Source of the DNA: an uncultured Verrucomicrobiota bacterium
Lineage (GTDB): Bacteria > Verrucomicrobiota > Verrucomicrobiia > Opitutales > Intestinicryptomonadaceae
NCBI GenBank assembly: GCA_949287395.1
Contig: CASEFZ010000038.1
Coordinates: 1 to 54,775 of the forward strand
Reading direction: 5' to 3'
Length of the DNA stretch: 54,775 nucleotides
Positions 8,430 to 16,130 of the stretch are shown here, one piece after another (position 1 is the first letter of the stretch; the number at the start of each line of letters is the position of its first letter). Under the pieces are notes generated by a model. It saw nothing but the letters and a program-made list of their open reading frames with translations, did not search any database and was not told the origin of the DNA. The position numbers and the translations under genes are program-made.

Positions 8430-8825
8430 TTACCAAACCTTGCAAATCAATTCGCCGCCGGCCTTGTTTGCGCGAGCTTCCTTGTCGCTCAAAACGCCGC
8501 GCGATGTCGTTAGAATAGAAATACCCAATCCGCCCAATACGCGCGGAATGTCCGTGCAGGAATAATAGAGGCGGCGCCCAGGCTTGCTTACGCGCTCAAT
8601 CTTTGTAATAGCGGGCACTTCGTTTGAGTACTTCAATGTGATTGTCAGTTTCTTCTGAGCTTTATCTCCGTCAACTGCAAAATCGGCAATGTAGCCCTCC
8701 TCCTTGAGAATCTTTGCTATGCCCTCGCGGATCTTGGACCAAGAAGCAGAGCAAGCTTCCTTACCAGCCGAACTTGCGTTGCGGATTATTGTCAAAAAGT
8801 CGCCAATGTTATCGTGTGATGCCAT
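8430..8825 (-). CDS. rpsH: 30S ribosomal protein S8
   Basis: A 131-residue S8 that binds helix 21 of 16S rRNA and in many bacteria represses the spc operon by binding its own mRNA. It has the IGDFLTIIRNAS start and the C-terminal block STSxG as ILTTSRGVLSDKEAR. It lies between rpsN (18 bases) and rplF (12 bases). Confidence 0.98.
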   Translation of the reverse strand: MASHDNIGDFLTIIRNASSAGKEACSASWSKIREGIAKILKEEGYIADFAVDGDKAQKKLTITLKYSNEVPAITKIERVSKPGRRLYYSCTDIPRVLGGLGISILTTSRGVLSDKEARANKAGGELICKVW

Positions 8826-8843
8826 ATATATGTTCTCCCTTCA

Positions 8844-9149
8844 CTACCACGACGCCTTAGTTACGCCCGGAATTTTACCGTCCAAAGCCAATTCGCGGAA
8901 TGTTATGCGCGATAGGCCAAACTTGCGGATGTACGCGCGGGCGCGACCCGAAACCGAGCAGCGGTTGCGCACTCTTACTCTGGAAGAATTGCGCGGCAAT
9001 TTGGCCATGGCCTTCTGAGCCGCAAAAAATTCTTCGTCCGTTGAATTAGGATTGGACAAAACTTTCTTAAGTTGAGCCCTCTTTTCCGCGTACTTAGCTA
9101 CGAGCTTCTGACGCTTCAAATTTTTCTGAATTGAAGATTTCTTTGCCAT
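8844..9149 (-). CDS. rpsN: 30S ribosomal protein S14 (long, zinc-free form)
   Basis: A 101-residue S14 of the long C-minus type: it has the extra internal segment of that form, and the C-terminal [20 protein letters not shown] block has only one Cys in place of the Cys4 zinc site. It sits in the head of the 30S subunit. It is three bases from rplE on one side and 18 bases from rpsH on the other. Confidence 0.97.
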   Translation of the reverse strand: MAKKSSIQKNLKRQKLVAKYAEKRAQLKKVLSNPNSTDEEFFAAQKAMAKLPRNSSRVRVRNRCSVSGRARAYIRKFGLSRITFRELALDGKIPGVTKASW

Positions 9150-9152
9150 AGT

Positions 9153-9731
9153 TTACTTAGCATTTGAGGTTGTTGCCGCTTCAGCATTTGGTTTGCGGAA
9201 AGGCATGCCGAGCTGCTTCAAAAGCTCGCGGCCTTCGTCGTCAGTCTTAGCTGTGGTTACTATAGTGATGTCCATACCCAAAGTCTTGCGGTTTGGATCA
9301 ACCGTGACTTCCGGGAAAATTGTGTGGTCGGCTATGCCGTAGCTGTAATTGCCGTGACCGTCCAAGCGAGTGCCCACTCCGCGGAAGTCGCGAATGGAAG
9401 GCAGCACGATTGTTATAAACTTGTAAAGGAACTCCCACATGCGGTCGCCTCTCAGAGTAACCATTACCCCGTTTGCCTGCCCCGCGCGGAGCTTGAAGTT
9501 CGCAATGCTCTTGCGAGATTTAGTAACTACGGGCTGCTGACCCGCAATCTTAGCTATTTCCTTTACTACTTCCTGAACCCATTCCTTGGAGTTTTCGCTG
9601 CGGATACCCGAGCTTATAACAATCTTTTCCAGATTGGGAACATTGTGCGGATTGTCGTGATTCAAAACCTTCTCAAGATTCGGAATCACCTTCTCCACAT
9701 ACATCTTTTTTAATACTGGTGTATTGCTCAT
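9153..9731 (-). CDS. rplE: 50S ribosomal protein L5
   Basis: A 192-residue L5 that binds 5S rRNA and forms the B1b bridge to the small subunit. It has the conserved VPNLEKIVISSGI and LRDFRG-type (IRDFRGVGTRLDGHGNYS) blocks and IFPEVTVD near the C-terminus. It carries about ten extra C-terminal residues (NAEAATTSNAK) compared with E. coli. It lies between rplX and rpsN. Confidence 0.98.
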   Translation of the reverse strand: MSNTPVLKKMYVEKVIPNLEKVLNHDNPHNVPNLEKIVISSGIRSENSKEWVQEVVKEIAKIAGQQPVVTKSRKSIANFKLRAGQANGVMVTLRGDRMWEFLYKFITIVLPSIRDFRGVGTRLDGHGNYSYGIADHTIFPEVTVDPNRKTLGMDITIVTTAKTDDEGRELLKQLGMPFRKPNAEAATTSNAK

Positions 9732-9755
9732 TGTTCTTTTTTGTTAGGTCGCTGC

Positions 9756-10004
9756 TTACGCTTTTTTCTTGGAATCAAAGCGCCCAGCCGACATTACGTT
9801 TGAAATATGCACAGTTTGCTCGCGCTCGACAATCGCCCCATCGGGATTCTTGTCGCTCTTGCGCTCGTGGTGCTTCCTCATGTTAACCCCTTCTACAAGC
9901 ACGCGCTGCTTCTTTGGGAAAACCGCCAACACCTTGCCCCTCTTGCCCTTGTCGGAGCCTGTGATTACTACAACTTCTACGCCTTTTTTAATGCTGTCTT
10001 TCAT
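9756..10004 (-). CDS. rplX: 50S ribosomal protein L24 (short)
   Basis: An 82-residue L24 with the KOW motif near the start ([20 protein letters not shown]) and the [13 protein letters not shown] block. It is an assembly initiator that binds the 5' end of 23S rRNA. It is about 20 residues shorter than the E. coli protein at the C-terminus. Its start lies one base after the rplN stop, suggesting coupled translation. Confidence 0.97.
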   Translation of the reverse strand: MKDSIKKGVEVVVITGSDKGKRGKVLAVFPKKQRVLVEGVNMRKHHERKSDKNPDGAIVEREQTVHISNVMSAGRFDSKKKA

Positions 10005-10005
10005 C

Positions 10006-10371
10006 TTACAAAACCTCCGGTGCCAAAGACACGATTTTCATAAAATTCTTAGCGCGCAATTCGCGGGCGACAGGTCCGAAAATACGGGTGCCCTTCGGGT
10101 TGCCGTTGTTGTCCAAAATTACGACCGCATTCGAGTCAAAACGCAAATACGAACCGTCGGGACGGCGAATCGGAGCCTTTGTGCGGACGATTACCGCCTT
10201 CGCAACAGTGCCCTTCTTAACGGCAGCGTCGGGAGTTGAAGACTTAACTGCAACTACTATAACGTCGCCTACGCTCGCTGTTCTGCTGAGCTGACCCAAA
10301 CGGCGCACCATGGAAACTTCCTTAGCGCCGGTGTTGTCGGCAACAACCAATCTTGTCTGCATTTGTATCAT
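10006..10371 (-). CDS. rplN: 50S ribosomal protein L14
   Basis: A 121-residue L14 opening [19 protein letters not shown], one of the most conserved ribosomal starts. It sits at the subunit interface near L19 and the factor-binding region. Length is as in other bacteria. It lies between rpsQ (18 bases) and rplX (one base). Confidence 0.98.
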   Translation of the reverse strand: MIQMQTRLVVADNTGAKEVSMVRRLGQLSRTASVGDVIVVAVKSSTPDAAVKKGTVAKAVIVRTKAPIRRPDGSYLRFDSNAVVILDNNGNPKGTRIFGPVARELRAKNFMKIVSLAPEVL

Positions 10372-10389
10372 CTTAAAACCCTCCTATTT

Positions 10390-10659
10390 CTACGCCGTTA
10401 CCGGAGCTTTTTCAATGATGCGCACCACGCGGAAGCGCTTCATCTTGCTAAGCGGACGAGTTTCTGCAACTTCGACCTTGTCGCCTCCGCCGCACTCGTT
10501 CTTTTCGTCGTGGACGTGAATAACTGTCTTGCGACGAATTTCCTTGTGGTACAAGGGATGCGGAACCTTGTAAAAATACGTTACCTTTATGCTCTTGTCG
10601 CCCGAGCGCGATGTCACGACGCCAACGAGGCTCTTACGAGATTTTCTTTGTTCAGCCAT
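10390..10659 (-). CDS. rpsQ: 30S ribosomal protein S17
   Basis: An 89-residue OB-fold protein (KSLVGVVTSRSGDKSIKVTY...) that binds helices 7 and 11 of 16S rRNA. The signature segment appears as GGGDKVEVAETRPLSKMKRF. It lies between rpmC and rplN in the standard order. Confidence 0.98.
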   Translation of the reverse strand: MAEQRKSRKSLVGVVTSRSGDKSIKVTYFYKVPHPLYHKEIRRKTVIHVHDEKNECGGGDKVEVAETRPLSKMKRFRVVRIIEKAPVTA

Positions 10660-10676
10660 TTTCTTGCCTCTCTTTG

Positions 10677-10871
10677 TTATGCGTTTTTCTGGCCCTTTAT
10701 GGTTTCAAAGCGGGCAATATCGCGACGCAATGTGCGTATGCGATTTGTGCTGTCTGCCTGACCAGTGCTTTTGCGAATGTTAAGCTTTAACAATTCGTCG
10801 CGCATTTCGCGCAATTTTTTGTCCATCTCAGCAACGGAAAGTTCTCTTATATCTTTCGATTTCATCTTCAA
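10677..10871 (-). CDS. rpmC: 50S ribosomal protein L29
   Basis: A 64-residue helical-hairpin protein at the tunnel exit, next to L23 and the docking site of SRP and trigger factor. The MKSKDIRELSVAEMDKKLRE start and the RKSTGQ and RRDIAR segments are typical. The ATG at 10871 gives MKMKSKD; the ATG two codons later (10865) gives MKSKD and is equally possible. Confidence 0.95.
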   Translation of the reverse strand: MKMKSKDIRELSVAEMDKKLREMRDELLKLNIRKSTGQADSTNRIRTLRRDIARFETIKGQKNA

Positions 10872-10882
10872 CCTTTCGCCTT

Positions 10883-11311
10883 TTAGAGGATTTCAACGCC
10901 TTCGCGAACAACGAAACGGCAGTGGAACGGCAACTTGCCGTCGGCCAATCTCATAGCCTCGCGAGCCTGAGATGCGGGCACGCCCGAAATCTCAAACAAA
11001 ATTACGCCCGGCTTGATTACTGCGCACCAGTACTCAACTGCGCCCTTACCTTTACCCTGACGAGTTTCGGCAGGCTTCTGAGTTACAGGCTTCTGCGGGA
11101 ATACGCGCATCCAAACCTTGCCCTTACGCTTTAGGAATCTGTTGATTGCAACACGAGCGGCTTCAAGCTGCGCTGCAGTGCAGCGGCCTCTGTCTATAGC
11201 CTGCATGGCGTAGTCGCCAAACGCGATTGTGTCGCCACCCTTAGCATTTCCGTATATGCGCCCCTTTTGGACCTTACGGTACTTCGTTCTTGTTGGAAGT
11301 ATATTTGCCAT
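10883..11311 (-). CDS. rplP: 50S ribosomal protein L16
   Basis: A 142-residue L16 that helps place tRNA in the A and P sites near the peptidyl-transferase centre. It has the family opening region LPTRTKYRKVQKGRI, the GRCTAAQLEAARVAI helix and the GKGKGAVEYWCAVIKPG block. It lies between rpsC (23 bases) and rpmC (11 bases). Confidence 0.98.
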   Translation of the reverse strand: MANILPTRTKYRKVQKGRIYGNAKGGDTIAFGDYAMQAIDRGRCTAAQLEAARVAINRFLKRKGKVWMRVFPQKPVTQKPAETRQGKGKGAVEYWCAVIKPGVILFEISGVPASQAREAMRLADGKLPFHCRFVVREGVEIL

Positions 11312-11334
11312 CTTCTTAGTCTTCCTATTTTAAA

Positions 11335-11967
11335 TTATAGCACATCTTCGGGCTTTAGGCACAACCAGCACTTTACGCCAATCTTGCCGTAAACCGTATT
11401 TGCCTCGGTAAAGCCGTAGTCAATGTTCTCGCGGAGAGTCTGCAAGGGTATGCGCCCCTTCCTCTGCCACTCAGTGCGAGCAATTTCGGCTCCACCCAAA
11501 CGTCCGGAAATCTGAATCTTTATTCCCAAGGCACCCATAGCCATGCAGGTTGTTATAGCCTTCTTCATGGCGCGGCGGAAAGAAATGCGGCGCTCGAGCT
11601 GCAAAGCTATGCTCTCTGCAACCAAGAAAGCAACCAAATCGGGCTTCTTTATCTCCTGAATGTCAAGCAGCACGTCCTTGCCAATAAACTTGGCCAACTC
11701 GGCCTTCAAAGCGTCGAGAGACGCCCCCTTCTGGCCAATCACCACCCCGGGACGCGCCGTGTATATCTTCACGCGTATCCTCTGGCCGGCGCGCTCTATG
11801 AATATGCGCGGAACAGCCGCCGCCTTAAGCTTCTGGCGGAGAAATTCCCTTATGCGATAATCCTCGTTTACCGATTTCGCATAATCGCCCTTGTTGGCAA
11901 ACCACCGCGATTCCCAATCGCGACGAACCGCAAGACGAAAACCTTTAGGATTTACTTTCTGACCCAT
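11335..11967 (-). CDS. rpsC: 30S ribosomal protein S3
   Basis: A 210-residue S3 starting [12 protein letters not shown]. The type II KH domain is in the N-terminal half ([19 protein letters not shown]) and the conserved [15 protein letters not shown] block in the C-terminal half. It forms part of the mRNA entry tunnel and its helicase activity. It ends soon after the core domain, so it lacks the C-terminal tail of the 230-residue forms. Confidence 0.98.
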   Translation of the reverse strand: MGQKVNPKGFRLAVRRDWESRWFANKGDYAKSVNEDYRIREFLRQKLKAAAVPRIFIERAGQRIRVKIYTARPGVVIGQKGASLDALKAELAKFIGKDVLLDIQEIKKPDLVAFLVAESIALQLERRISFRRAMKKAITTCMAMGALGIKIQISGRLGGAEIARTEWQRKGRIPLQTLRENIDYGFTEANTVYGKIGVKCWLCLKPEDVL

Positions 11968-11984
11968 GTCTTACCTCTCAATTT

Positions 11985-12320
11985 CTATTTCTCGTCGCTT
12001 AGGACTATCGATATGTGGCTGGTGCGCTTCCTGATCGGGTGCGCACTCCCGCGCGCCACCGGACGAAACCTTCTGAACGCCACCCCCTGGTCGACGGTTG
12101 CCTTCTTTATCGTCAGGTTTGCCGCGGACAAGCCGTTGTTGTTTTCCGCATTCGCTATCGCGCTGGCGAGCGTCTTGGCTACAAGCCTTGCGCTCTTGCG
12201 CGGCACAAGCTTCAAAATTTCAAGCGCCTCGGCCGCATTTAATCCCCTTATCTGGCGCGAAATATCGCGCACTTTTTTGTCGGACATGCGCGCAAACTTC
12301 GTTAGAGCTCTTACTTCCAT
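11985..12320 (-). CDS. rplV: 50S ribosomal protein L22
   Basis: A 111-residue L22 with the globular core (TKFARMSDKKVRDISRQIRG) and the extended beta-hairpin loop (RRFRPVARGSAHPIRKRTSH) that lines the exit tunnel, the site of macrolide-resistance changes. Its start is 18 bases after the end of a non-ribosomal gene that separates it from rpsS, its normal neighbour. Confidence 0.98.
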   Translation of the reverse strand: MEVRALTKFARMSDKKVRDISRQIRGLNAAEALEILKLVPRKSARLVAKTLASAIANAENNNGLSAANLTIKKATVDQGVAFRRFRPVARGSAHPIRKRTSHISIVLSDEK

Positions 12321-12338
12321 CTTAGTTTCCTTATAAAT

Positions 12339-12683
12339 TTATTTGGACAATACTATGCCAACCTCGTCGCCCTTTTCAACGGGCCCGCCCGATAAAACCA
12401 TCGCAACTGAACGCCCCGCGTTTGCCTCGATTACAACTATCTTGGCCAACTCCGCGTTCCCCCGGAAAATCGAGCACATCGCGCCTATCTGCAACATGCT
12501 CTCCCCCCCGGAATTGATGGTTAAAAGATCGGCGGGCGACTCCCTGTTCACAGACTCCACGCGCGCCTTCTTAGACGTGGGCGAATTCTTGAGAACCCAA
12601 AGCGGAGCCGCCGCAAATACCGACGCCGACGCAATGCCGAACACCGCGCAACCGAACGCCAATACTTTGCCGAGGTTTGCCAT
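12339..12683 (-). CDS. Predicted exported or membrane-anchored protein inside the S10 operon
   Basis: A 114-residue protein starting at ATG 12683; the rpsS stop is one base upstream (ATG TAA T ATG), so translation is probably coupled. Residues 1-~28 (MANLGKVLAFGCAVFGIA...) are a hydrophobic signal or anchor ending in AAA. The rest is a short beta-rich domain (INSGGESMLQIGAMCSIFRG ... VEKGDEVGIV). Its pattern of alternating valines, 'xxIGxxxxIxRG' and 'VxxGDxV' recalls the small FlgT-C/MreC-like beta-barrels common in Verrucomicrobiota and Planctomycetota; that likeness is my inference. It is not a known ribosomal protein. No function can be assigned. The gene is complete, and another 18 bases lead to rplV. 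Confidence 0.8.
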   Translation of the reverse strand: MANLGKVLAFGCAVFGIASASVFAAAPLWVLKNSPTSKKARVESVNRESPADLLTINSGGESMLQIGAMCSIFRGNAELAKIVVIEANAGRSVAMVLSGGPVEKGDEVGIVLSK

Positions 12684-12684
12684 A

Positions 12685-12963
12685 TTACATCGTAGCCTTC
12701 TTCGTGTGCGGCTGATGCCCCTTGAAAAAACGGGTGGCGGCAAATTCGCCAAGCTTGTGCCCCACCATGTTCTCGGTGACATACACGGGCACAAACTTCT
12801 TGCCGTTGTGAACGTTGAAATTCAAACCGATGAAATCCGGCGTTATCGTCGAACGACGCGACCACGTCTGAATCGGCTTGTGGGAATTCGTCTTCTGCGC
12901 CTCGTCTATCTTGTCTTGGAGACTCGGATCTACAAACGGGCCCTTCTTAATTGAACGTGACAT
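12685..12963 (-). CDS. rpsS: 30S ribosomal protein S19
   Basis: A 92-residue S19 starting [15 protein letters not shown], with the conserved [15 protein letters not shown] and [15 protein letters not shown] segments. It binds 16S rRNA in the head with S13. It follows rplB by 21 bases. Its stop is followed after one base by the start of an unrelated membrane protein gene rather than by rplV. Confidence 0.98.
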   Translation of the reverse strand: MSRSIKKGPFVDPSLQDKIDEAQKTNSHKPIQTWSRRSTITPDFIGLNFNVHNGKKFVPVYVTENMVGHKLGEFAATRFFKGHQPHTKKATM

Positions 12964-12984
12964 TTACAGTTTCTCCTATAAGCG

Positions 12985-13830
12985 CTATTTTTTCAATTTC
13001 TTGCCGTTGCGGCGCAGAACTATCATCGAATTTGAAGGCTTGCTCCTTACGCGCGTCGGATAACTCTTGGCCAACTGCCCCCACGGGGATACAGGGTGGC
13101 CGCCGCCGCTGGTTTTGCCTTCACCGCCGCCCATCGGGTGGTCGACAGGGTTCATCGCCACGCCGCGTACGCGCGGGCGCTTGCCCATCCAACGCGACCT
13201 TCCCGCCTTGCCGAGACTCTGGTTGCGGTGCTCCGAATTGCCCACAACACCTATCACCGCGCGGCACGCCGCATTGAACATCCTGAGCTCACCGCTGGGC
13301 ATCTTCACCGTTGCAACGTCGCCCTCTACTCCCACAAGCTGCGCGCCAGCTCCCGCGCCGCGGGCAACCTTGGCGCCCTTGCCGGGCTGCATCTCTATAG
13401 AGTGAATCTTCATCGCCGGCGGAACCATAGACAACGGTATGCACAAGCCAACAGGAAATTCGCTCTGCTTCTTGTTCGTGGAAAGAACGGTATCGCCCTT
13501 CTTCAAGCCCTCGGGCGCTATGATGTAGCGCTTCTGGCCGTTCTCGTACGACAAAAGCGCCAAATACGCCGTGCGGTACGGATCGTATTCTATCGCCATG
13601 ACAGTCGCCGGAACGTCGAGTATGTCGCGCTTAAAGTCCACAATTCTGTAGAGCTTCTTGTGGCCGCCGCCGCGACGGCGCGATGTTATTCTTCCGTAGC
13701 AGTTGCGCCCGCGCGCCCTGTGGTTGCTCTCCGTAAGAGAGCGCTCCGGACGCTTGTTGTCAACCTCGTTGCGCCCCAACTCGAGAAATCTCTGCCCGGG
13801 AGTTAAAGGTCTCCTCTTTATAATAGCCAT
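12985..13830 (-). CDS. rplB: 50S ribosomal protein L2
   Basis: A 281-residue L2 with the N-terminal OB-fold region, the SH3-like domain, and the C-terminal block GVAMNPVDHPMGGGEGKTSG holding the His needed for peptidyl-transferase activity. It is a primary 23S rRNA-binding protein at the subunit bridge B7b. It lies between rplW (18 bases) and rpsS. Confidence 0.98.
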   Translation of the reverse strand: MAIIKRRPLTPGQRFLELGRNEVDNKRPERSLTESNHRARGRNCYGRITSRRRGGGHKKLYRIVDFKRDILDVPATVMAIEYDPYRTAYLALLSYENGQKRYIIAPEGLKKGDTVLSTNKKQSEFPVGLCIPLSMVPPAMKIHSIEMQPGKGAKVARGAGAGAQLVGVEGDVATVKMPSGELRMFNAACRAVIGVVGNSEHRNQSLGKAGRSRWMGKRPRVRGVAMNPVDHPMGGGEGKTSGGGHPVSPWGQLAKSYPTRVRSKPSNSMIVLRRNGKKLKK

Positions 13831-13848
13831 TTGTCCCTCTCCTATTCC

Positions 13849-14136
13849 TTATGCCAGTTGAATAGTGTCGCCCTTTTTCAGGGTGACGATCGCCTTCTTC
13901 ATCCTGCCCTTCACGCCGGGATTCGCCTTGTGCATGCGGGAAACCTTAACCTTCCCCTTAACGTTCATAACATTCACGCGCTCAACCTTTACGTTGAAAG
14001 CCTTTTCAACCGCCTGAGCTATCGCCACCGCGTTGTAGCCGTCCGCCACCTCAAAAGTGTACTTGTTGGAGGCCTGCAAATCGGTCGCCTTCTCGGTCAC
14101 GCGGAAACTCTTTAGAATTTTTGATGCATCTATCAT
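13849..14136 (-). CDS. rplW: 50S ribosomal protein L23
   Basis: A 95-residue L23, the main docking site for trigger factor and SRP at the tunnel exit. It has the TEKATDLQASNKYTFEVADG and FNVKVERVNVMNVKGKVKV segments. Only two bases separate the rplD stop from its start, so the two are probably translated together. Confidence 0.97.
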   Translation of the reverse strand: MIDASKILKSFRVTEKATDLQASNKYTFEVADGYNAVAIAQAVEKAFNVKVERVNVMNVKGKVKVSRMHKANPGVKGRMKKAIVTLKKGDTIQLA

Positions 14137-14138
14137 GG

Positions 14139-14768
14139 TTATTCCTTGTTTGCGCGCGCCAATACAGTGTCAAAACCCTTGCGGCTGACAATTATCTTGT
14201 CAGACCCAACCAACTCCATCGCGCTCAAAGACGACGACTCGCAGAAGCTGACGCGCTCCAAATTGCGCCCGGCTTTCACAAAATTGTCCTCGAAAGTGTC
14301 GTCTATAAGAAGCACTTTTCCCTCGGGAACTATGCGCCCCAAAAGCGCCGCAACAGCCTTCGTCTTCACCTCGGGAGCCTCAAACTGCTCTATTATGCAC
14401 AGAGACTCTTCAGAGCATTTGTCGAAAAGCGCCCTGTTGAATGCCAGGCTCTTGACACGCTTGTTTATCTTCTTCGACCAGTCGCGCGGCTGGGGACCAA
14501 ACACCACAGCACCCCCGCGATGTATCGGGCTCTTCATCGTACCGTGACGCGAACGACCGCCGCCCTTCTGCTTGAAAGGCTTGCGACATGTGCCGCTCAC
14601 CTCGCCATAATCGAGAGTCGAAGCGTTGCCCTGGCGAGCATTGGCCCTGTATGCAACCAACGTTTCCTTCAAGGCGAACACACCCTTGTCTCCCTCGAAC
14701 TGAGGTATGGCCTCAAACTCTTGCTCGACAAACTTCGAACCGTCTTTCGTATAAACCTTAAGTTTCAT
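14139..14768 (-). CDS. rplD: 50S ribosomal protein L4
   Basis: A 209-residue L4 with the long basic loop reaching into the tunnel (YRANARQGNASTLDYGEVSG, KPFKQKGGGRSRHGTMKSP). In E. coli L4 represses the S10 operon through a leader hairpin; the ~180-base leader before rplC here could in principle serve similarly. It lies between rplC (11 bases) and rplW (2 bases). Confidence 0.98.
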   Translation of the reverse strand: MKLKVYTKDGSKFVEQEFEAIPQFEGDKGVFALKETLVAYRANARQGNASTLDYGEVSGTCRKPFKQKGGGRSRHGTMKSPIHRGGAVVFGPQPRDWSKKINKRVKSLAFNRALFDKCSEESLCIIEQFEAPEVKTKAVAALLGRIVPEGKVLLIDDTFEDNFVKAGRNLERVSFCESSSLSAMELVGSDKIIVSRKGFDTVLARANKE

Positions 14769-14779
14769 CTGCGGCTCCT

Positions 14780-15418
14780 TTACTGCTTCTTCGCCTTCTT
14801 CGCGGGACGCACAACAACTATGTCGCCCTTTGAGCCGGGAAGACTTCCCTTTATCAAAAGTATGTTTTTATCACCGATAATTTTTACTATCGGATGATTC
14901 TGAGTAGTGCAGCGCACCTGCCCCATATGGCCGGGCATCTTGCGGCCCTTGTATATGTGGCCGGGAGTCTGCCTGCAACCGACAGAACCGGGACGCCTGT
15001 GCATCATATGGCCGTGCGTCTCGGGCTGGCCGTCGAAATTGTGGCGCTTCATAACGCCCTGGAAACCGCGGCCCTTCGTAGTGCCGATTACGTCGACCAT
15101 CTGCCCCTCTTCAAAGCTCGATACGGTCAACACGTCCCCGGTCTTATACTCCGACGCGTTGTCAACCCTGAACTCCATAAGCTTGGAGACCGGCTGCACC
15201 CCCGACTTTTTAAAATGCCCGAGCGTAGGCTTGTTAACGCGCTGTTCTTTCTGCGCACCGAAACCAATTTGAACGGCCTCATAACCGTCGCTCTGAACGG
15301 TCTTGACTTGGGTGACGGGACAAGGACCTGCCTCTACCACCGTCACGGCAACCATGTTGTTGCCTCCGTCAAAAATCTGGGTCATCCCCAGCTTCTTTCC
15401 TATTAGTATTTTACTCAT
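14780..15418 (-). CDS. rplC: 50S ribosomal protein L3
   Basis: A 212-residue L3 starting MSKILIGKKLGMTQIF. The central extension reaching toward the peptidyl-transferase centre carries KGRGFQGVMKRHNFDGQP and the HMMHRRPGSVG loop with the Gln that is methylated in E. coli (GCRQTPG region nearby). It is the first gene of its own transcription unit, behind a good promoter and leader; rpsJ, which normally precedes it directly, is 383 bases upstream in the str unit. Confidence 0.98.
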   Translation of the reverse strand: MSKILIGKKLGMTQIFDGGNNMVAVTVVEAGPCPVTQVKTVQSDGYEAVQIGFGAQKEQRVNKPTLGHFKKSGVQPVSKLMEFRVDNASEYKTGDVLTVSSFEEGQMVDVIGTTKGRGFQGVMKRHNFDGQPETHGHMMHRRPGSVGCRQTPGHIYKGRKMPGHMGQVRCTTQNHPIVKIIGDKNILLIKGSLPGSKGDIVVVRPAKKAKKQ

Positions 15419-15606
15419 GTTCTAAGCGGCAGGCGGTACCACCATGCTGAAGACATCCACTCAAAACCCCGTCAAACAAGCCCCGCAAGGCTCTAAAAGC
15501 ACCCGCGGCAGCCGCATTACGCCGGCTTTACGCATCAGTCACAGCACAGCGGCGCCTTTTGGCACCTGCTTTAGCGTTATTGATGTTAAAAATTTGAAAA
15601 GAGCGC
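15419..15606 (-). promoter_or_regulatory. Leader region of the rplC (S10-type) operon
   Basis: About 180 bases between the promoter at 15607-15636 and the rplC start carry no gene. On the minus strand a hairpin can form near the 5' end (GGTGCC, AAAA loop, GGCGCC), followed by GC-rich palindromic stretches. The length and place are those of an autoregulated ribosomal-protein leader (L4 in gamma-proteobacteria), but no sequence likeness to a known leader class is claimed. Confidence 0.4.
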
Positions 15607-15636
15607 CTATAGTGATTCTACACTCTCGACTGTCAA
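15607..15636 (-). promoter_or_regulatory. Sigma-70-type promoter for the rplC operon
   Basis: The minus strand has a perfect TTGACA at 15636-15631, an 18-base spacer, and CTATAG at 15612-15607 as the -10 element. It lies behind two hairpins that look like terminators of the rpsL-rpsG-fusA-rpsJ unit, and is flanked upstream by an A/T-rich tract resembling an UP element (15637-15665). This is the best promoter match in the ribosomal block. Confidence 0.7.
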
Positions 15637-15718
15637 TATATTTTTTTCTATCTGCCTTTTTTTTTAACAAAATTCGCGCAGGTTTTTCGGTTTTCGGCAA
15701 ACAACGCGCCGAGACTTC

Positions 15719-15743
15719 AAAAAACCCGCGCTGATTTTTCAGC
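15719..15743 (-). terminator. Second hairpin with U-run downstream of rpsJ
   Basis: On the minus strand GCTGA, AAAA loop, TCAGC is followed by GCGGG and six T. It stands about 15 bases past the first terminator-like hairpin and just upstream of the rplC promoter. The stem is short (5 pairs), so it is a weaker candidate. Confidence 0.45.
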
Positions 15744-15756
15744 AAAAAAGACTGTC

Positions 15757-15791
15757 AAAAAGCGGCCGCGCCAAAAATTCTCGGCGCGCCC
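15757..15791 (-). terminator. Rho-independent terminator of the str operon
   Basis: Just after the rpsJ stop the minus strand forms GGCGCGCC / GGCGCGGCC-type pairing (six pairs next to the loop, one mismatch, then two more) around a 10-base loop. GC and five T follow. It ends the rpsL-rpsG-fusA-rpsJ unit before the rplC promoter. Confidence 0.65.
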
Positions 15792-15801
15792 GCAGCTAAA
15801 T

Positions 15802-16110
15802 TTAAACGTTTATGGTAATGTCCACGCCGGACGGAAGATTGAGCTTCTTAAGCTCGTCAACAGTGTTGACCGTCGGGTCTATAATGTCGATGAGGCGCTT
15901 GTGCGTGCGCAACTCAAACTGCTCCATACTCTTCTTGTCTACGTGAACGGAACGGTTTACTGAATACTTCTCTATCTTAGTCGGCAGCGGAACCGGACCG
16001 GACACCCTCGCACCAGTGCGCTTCGCCGTCTCAACAATGTCGCCGGCGCTCTGGTCTATTGTGCGAAAGTCGTACCCCTTCAGCTTTATTCTTATCCTCT
16101 GAGTAGCCAT
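15802..16110 (-). CDS. rpsJ: 30S ribosomal protein S10 (NusE)
   Basis: A 102-residue S10 ([20 protein letters not shown]) with the long loop [20 protein letters not shown]. Besides its role in the 30S head it binds NusB and NusG in antitermination. Here it is the last gene of the str unit, 20 bases after fusA, and is separated from rplC by terminators and a new promoter rather than leading the S10 operon. Confidence 0.98.
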   Translation of the reverse strand: MATQRIRIKLKGYDFRTIDQSAGDIVETAKRTGARVSGPVPLPTKIEKYSVNRSVHVDKKSMEQFELRTHKRLIDIIDPTVNTVDELKKLNLPSGVDITINV

Positions 16111-16130
16111 ATCTGTCTCCCAATTAAAAA

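Noticed and set aside
12684-12794. N-terminal extension of the S10-operon membrane protein
   Set aside because: It overlaps rpsS and places 37 Arg/Pro-rich residues before the signal peptide; ATG 12683 is the better start.
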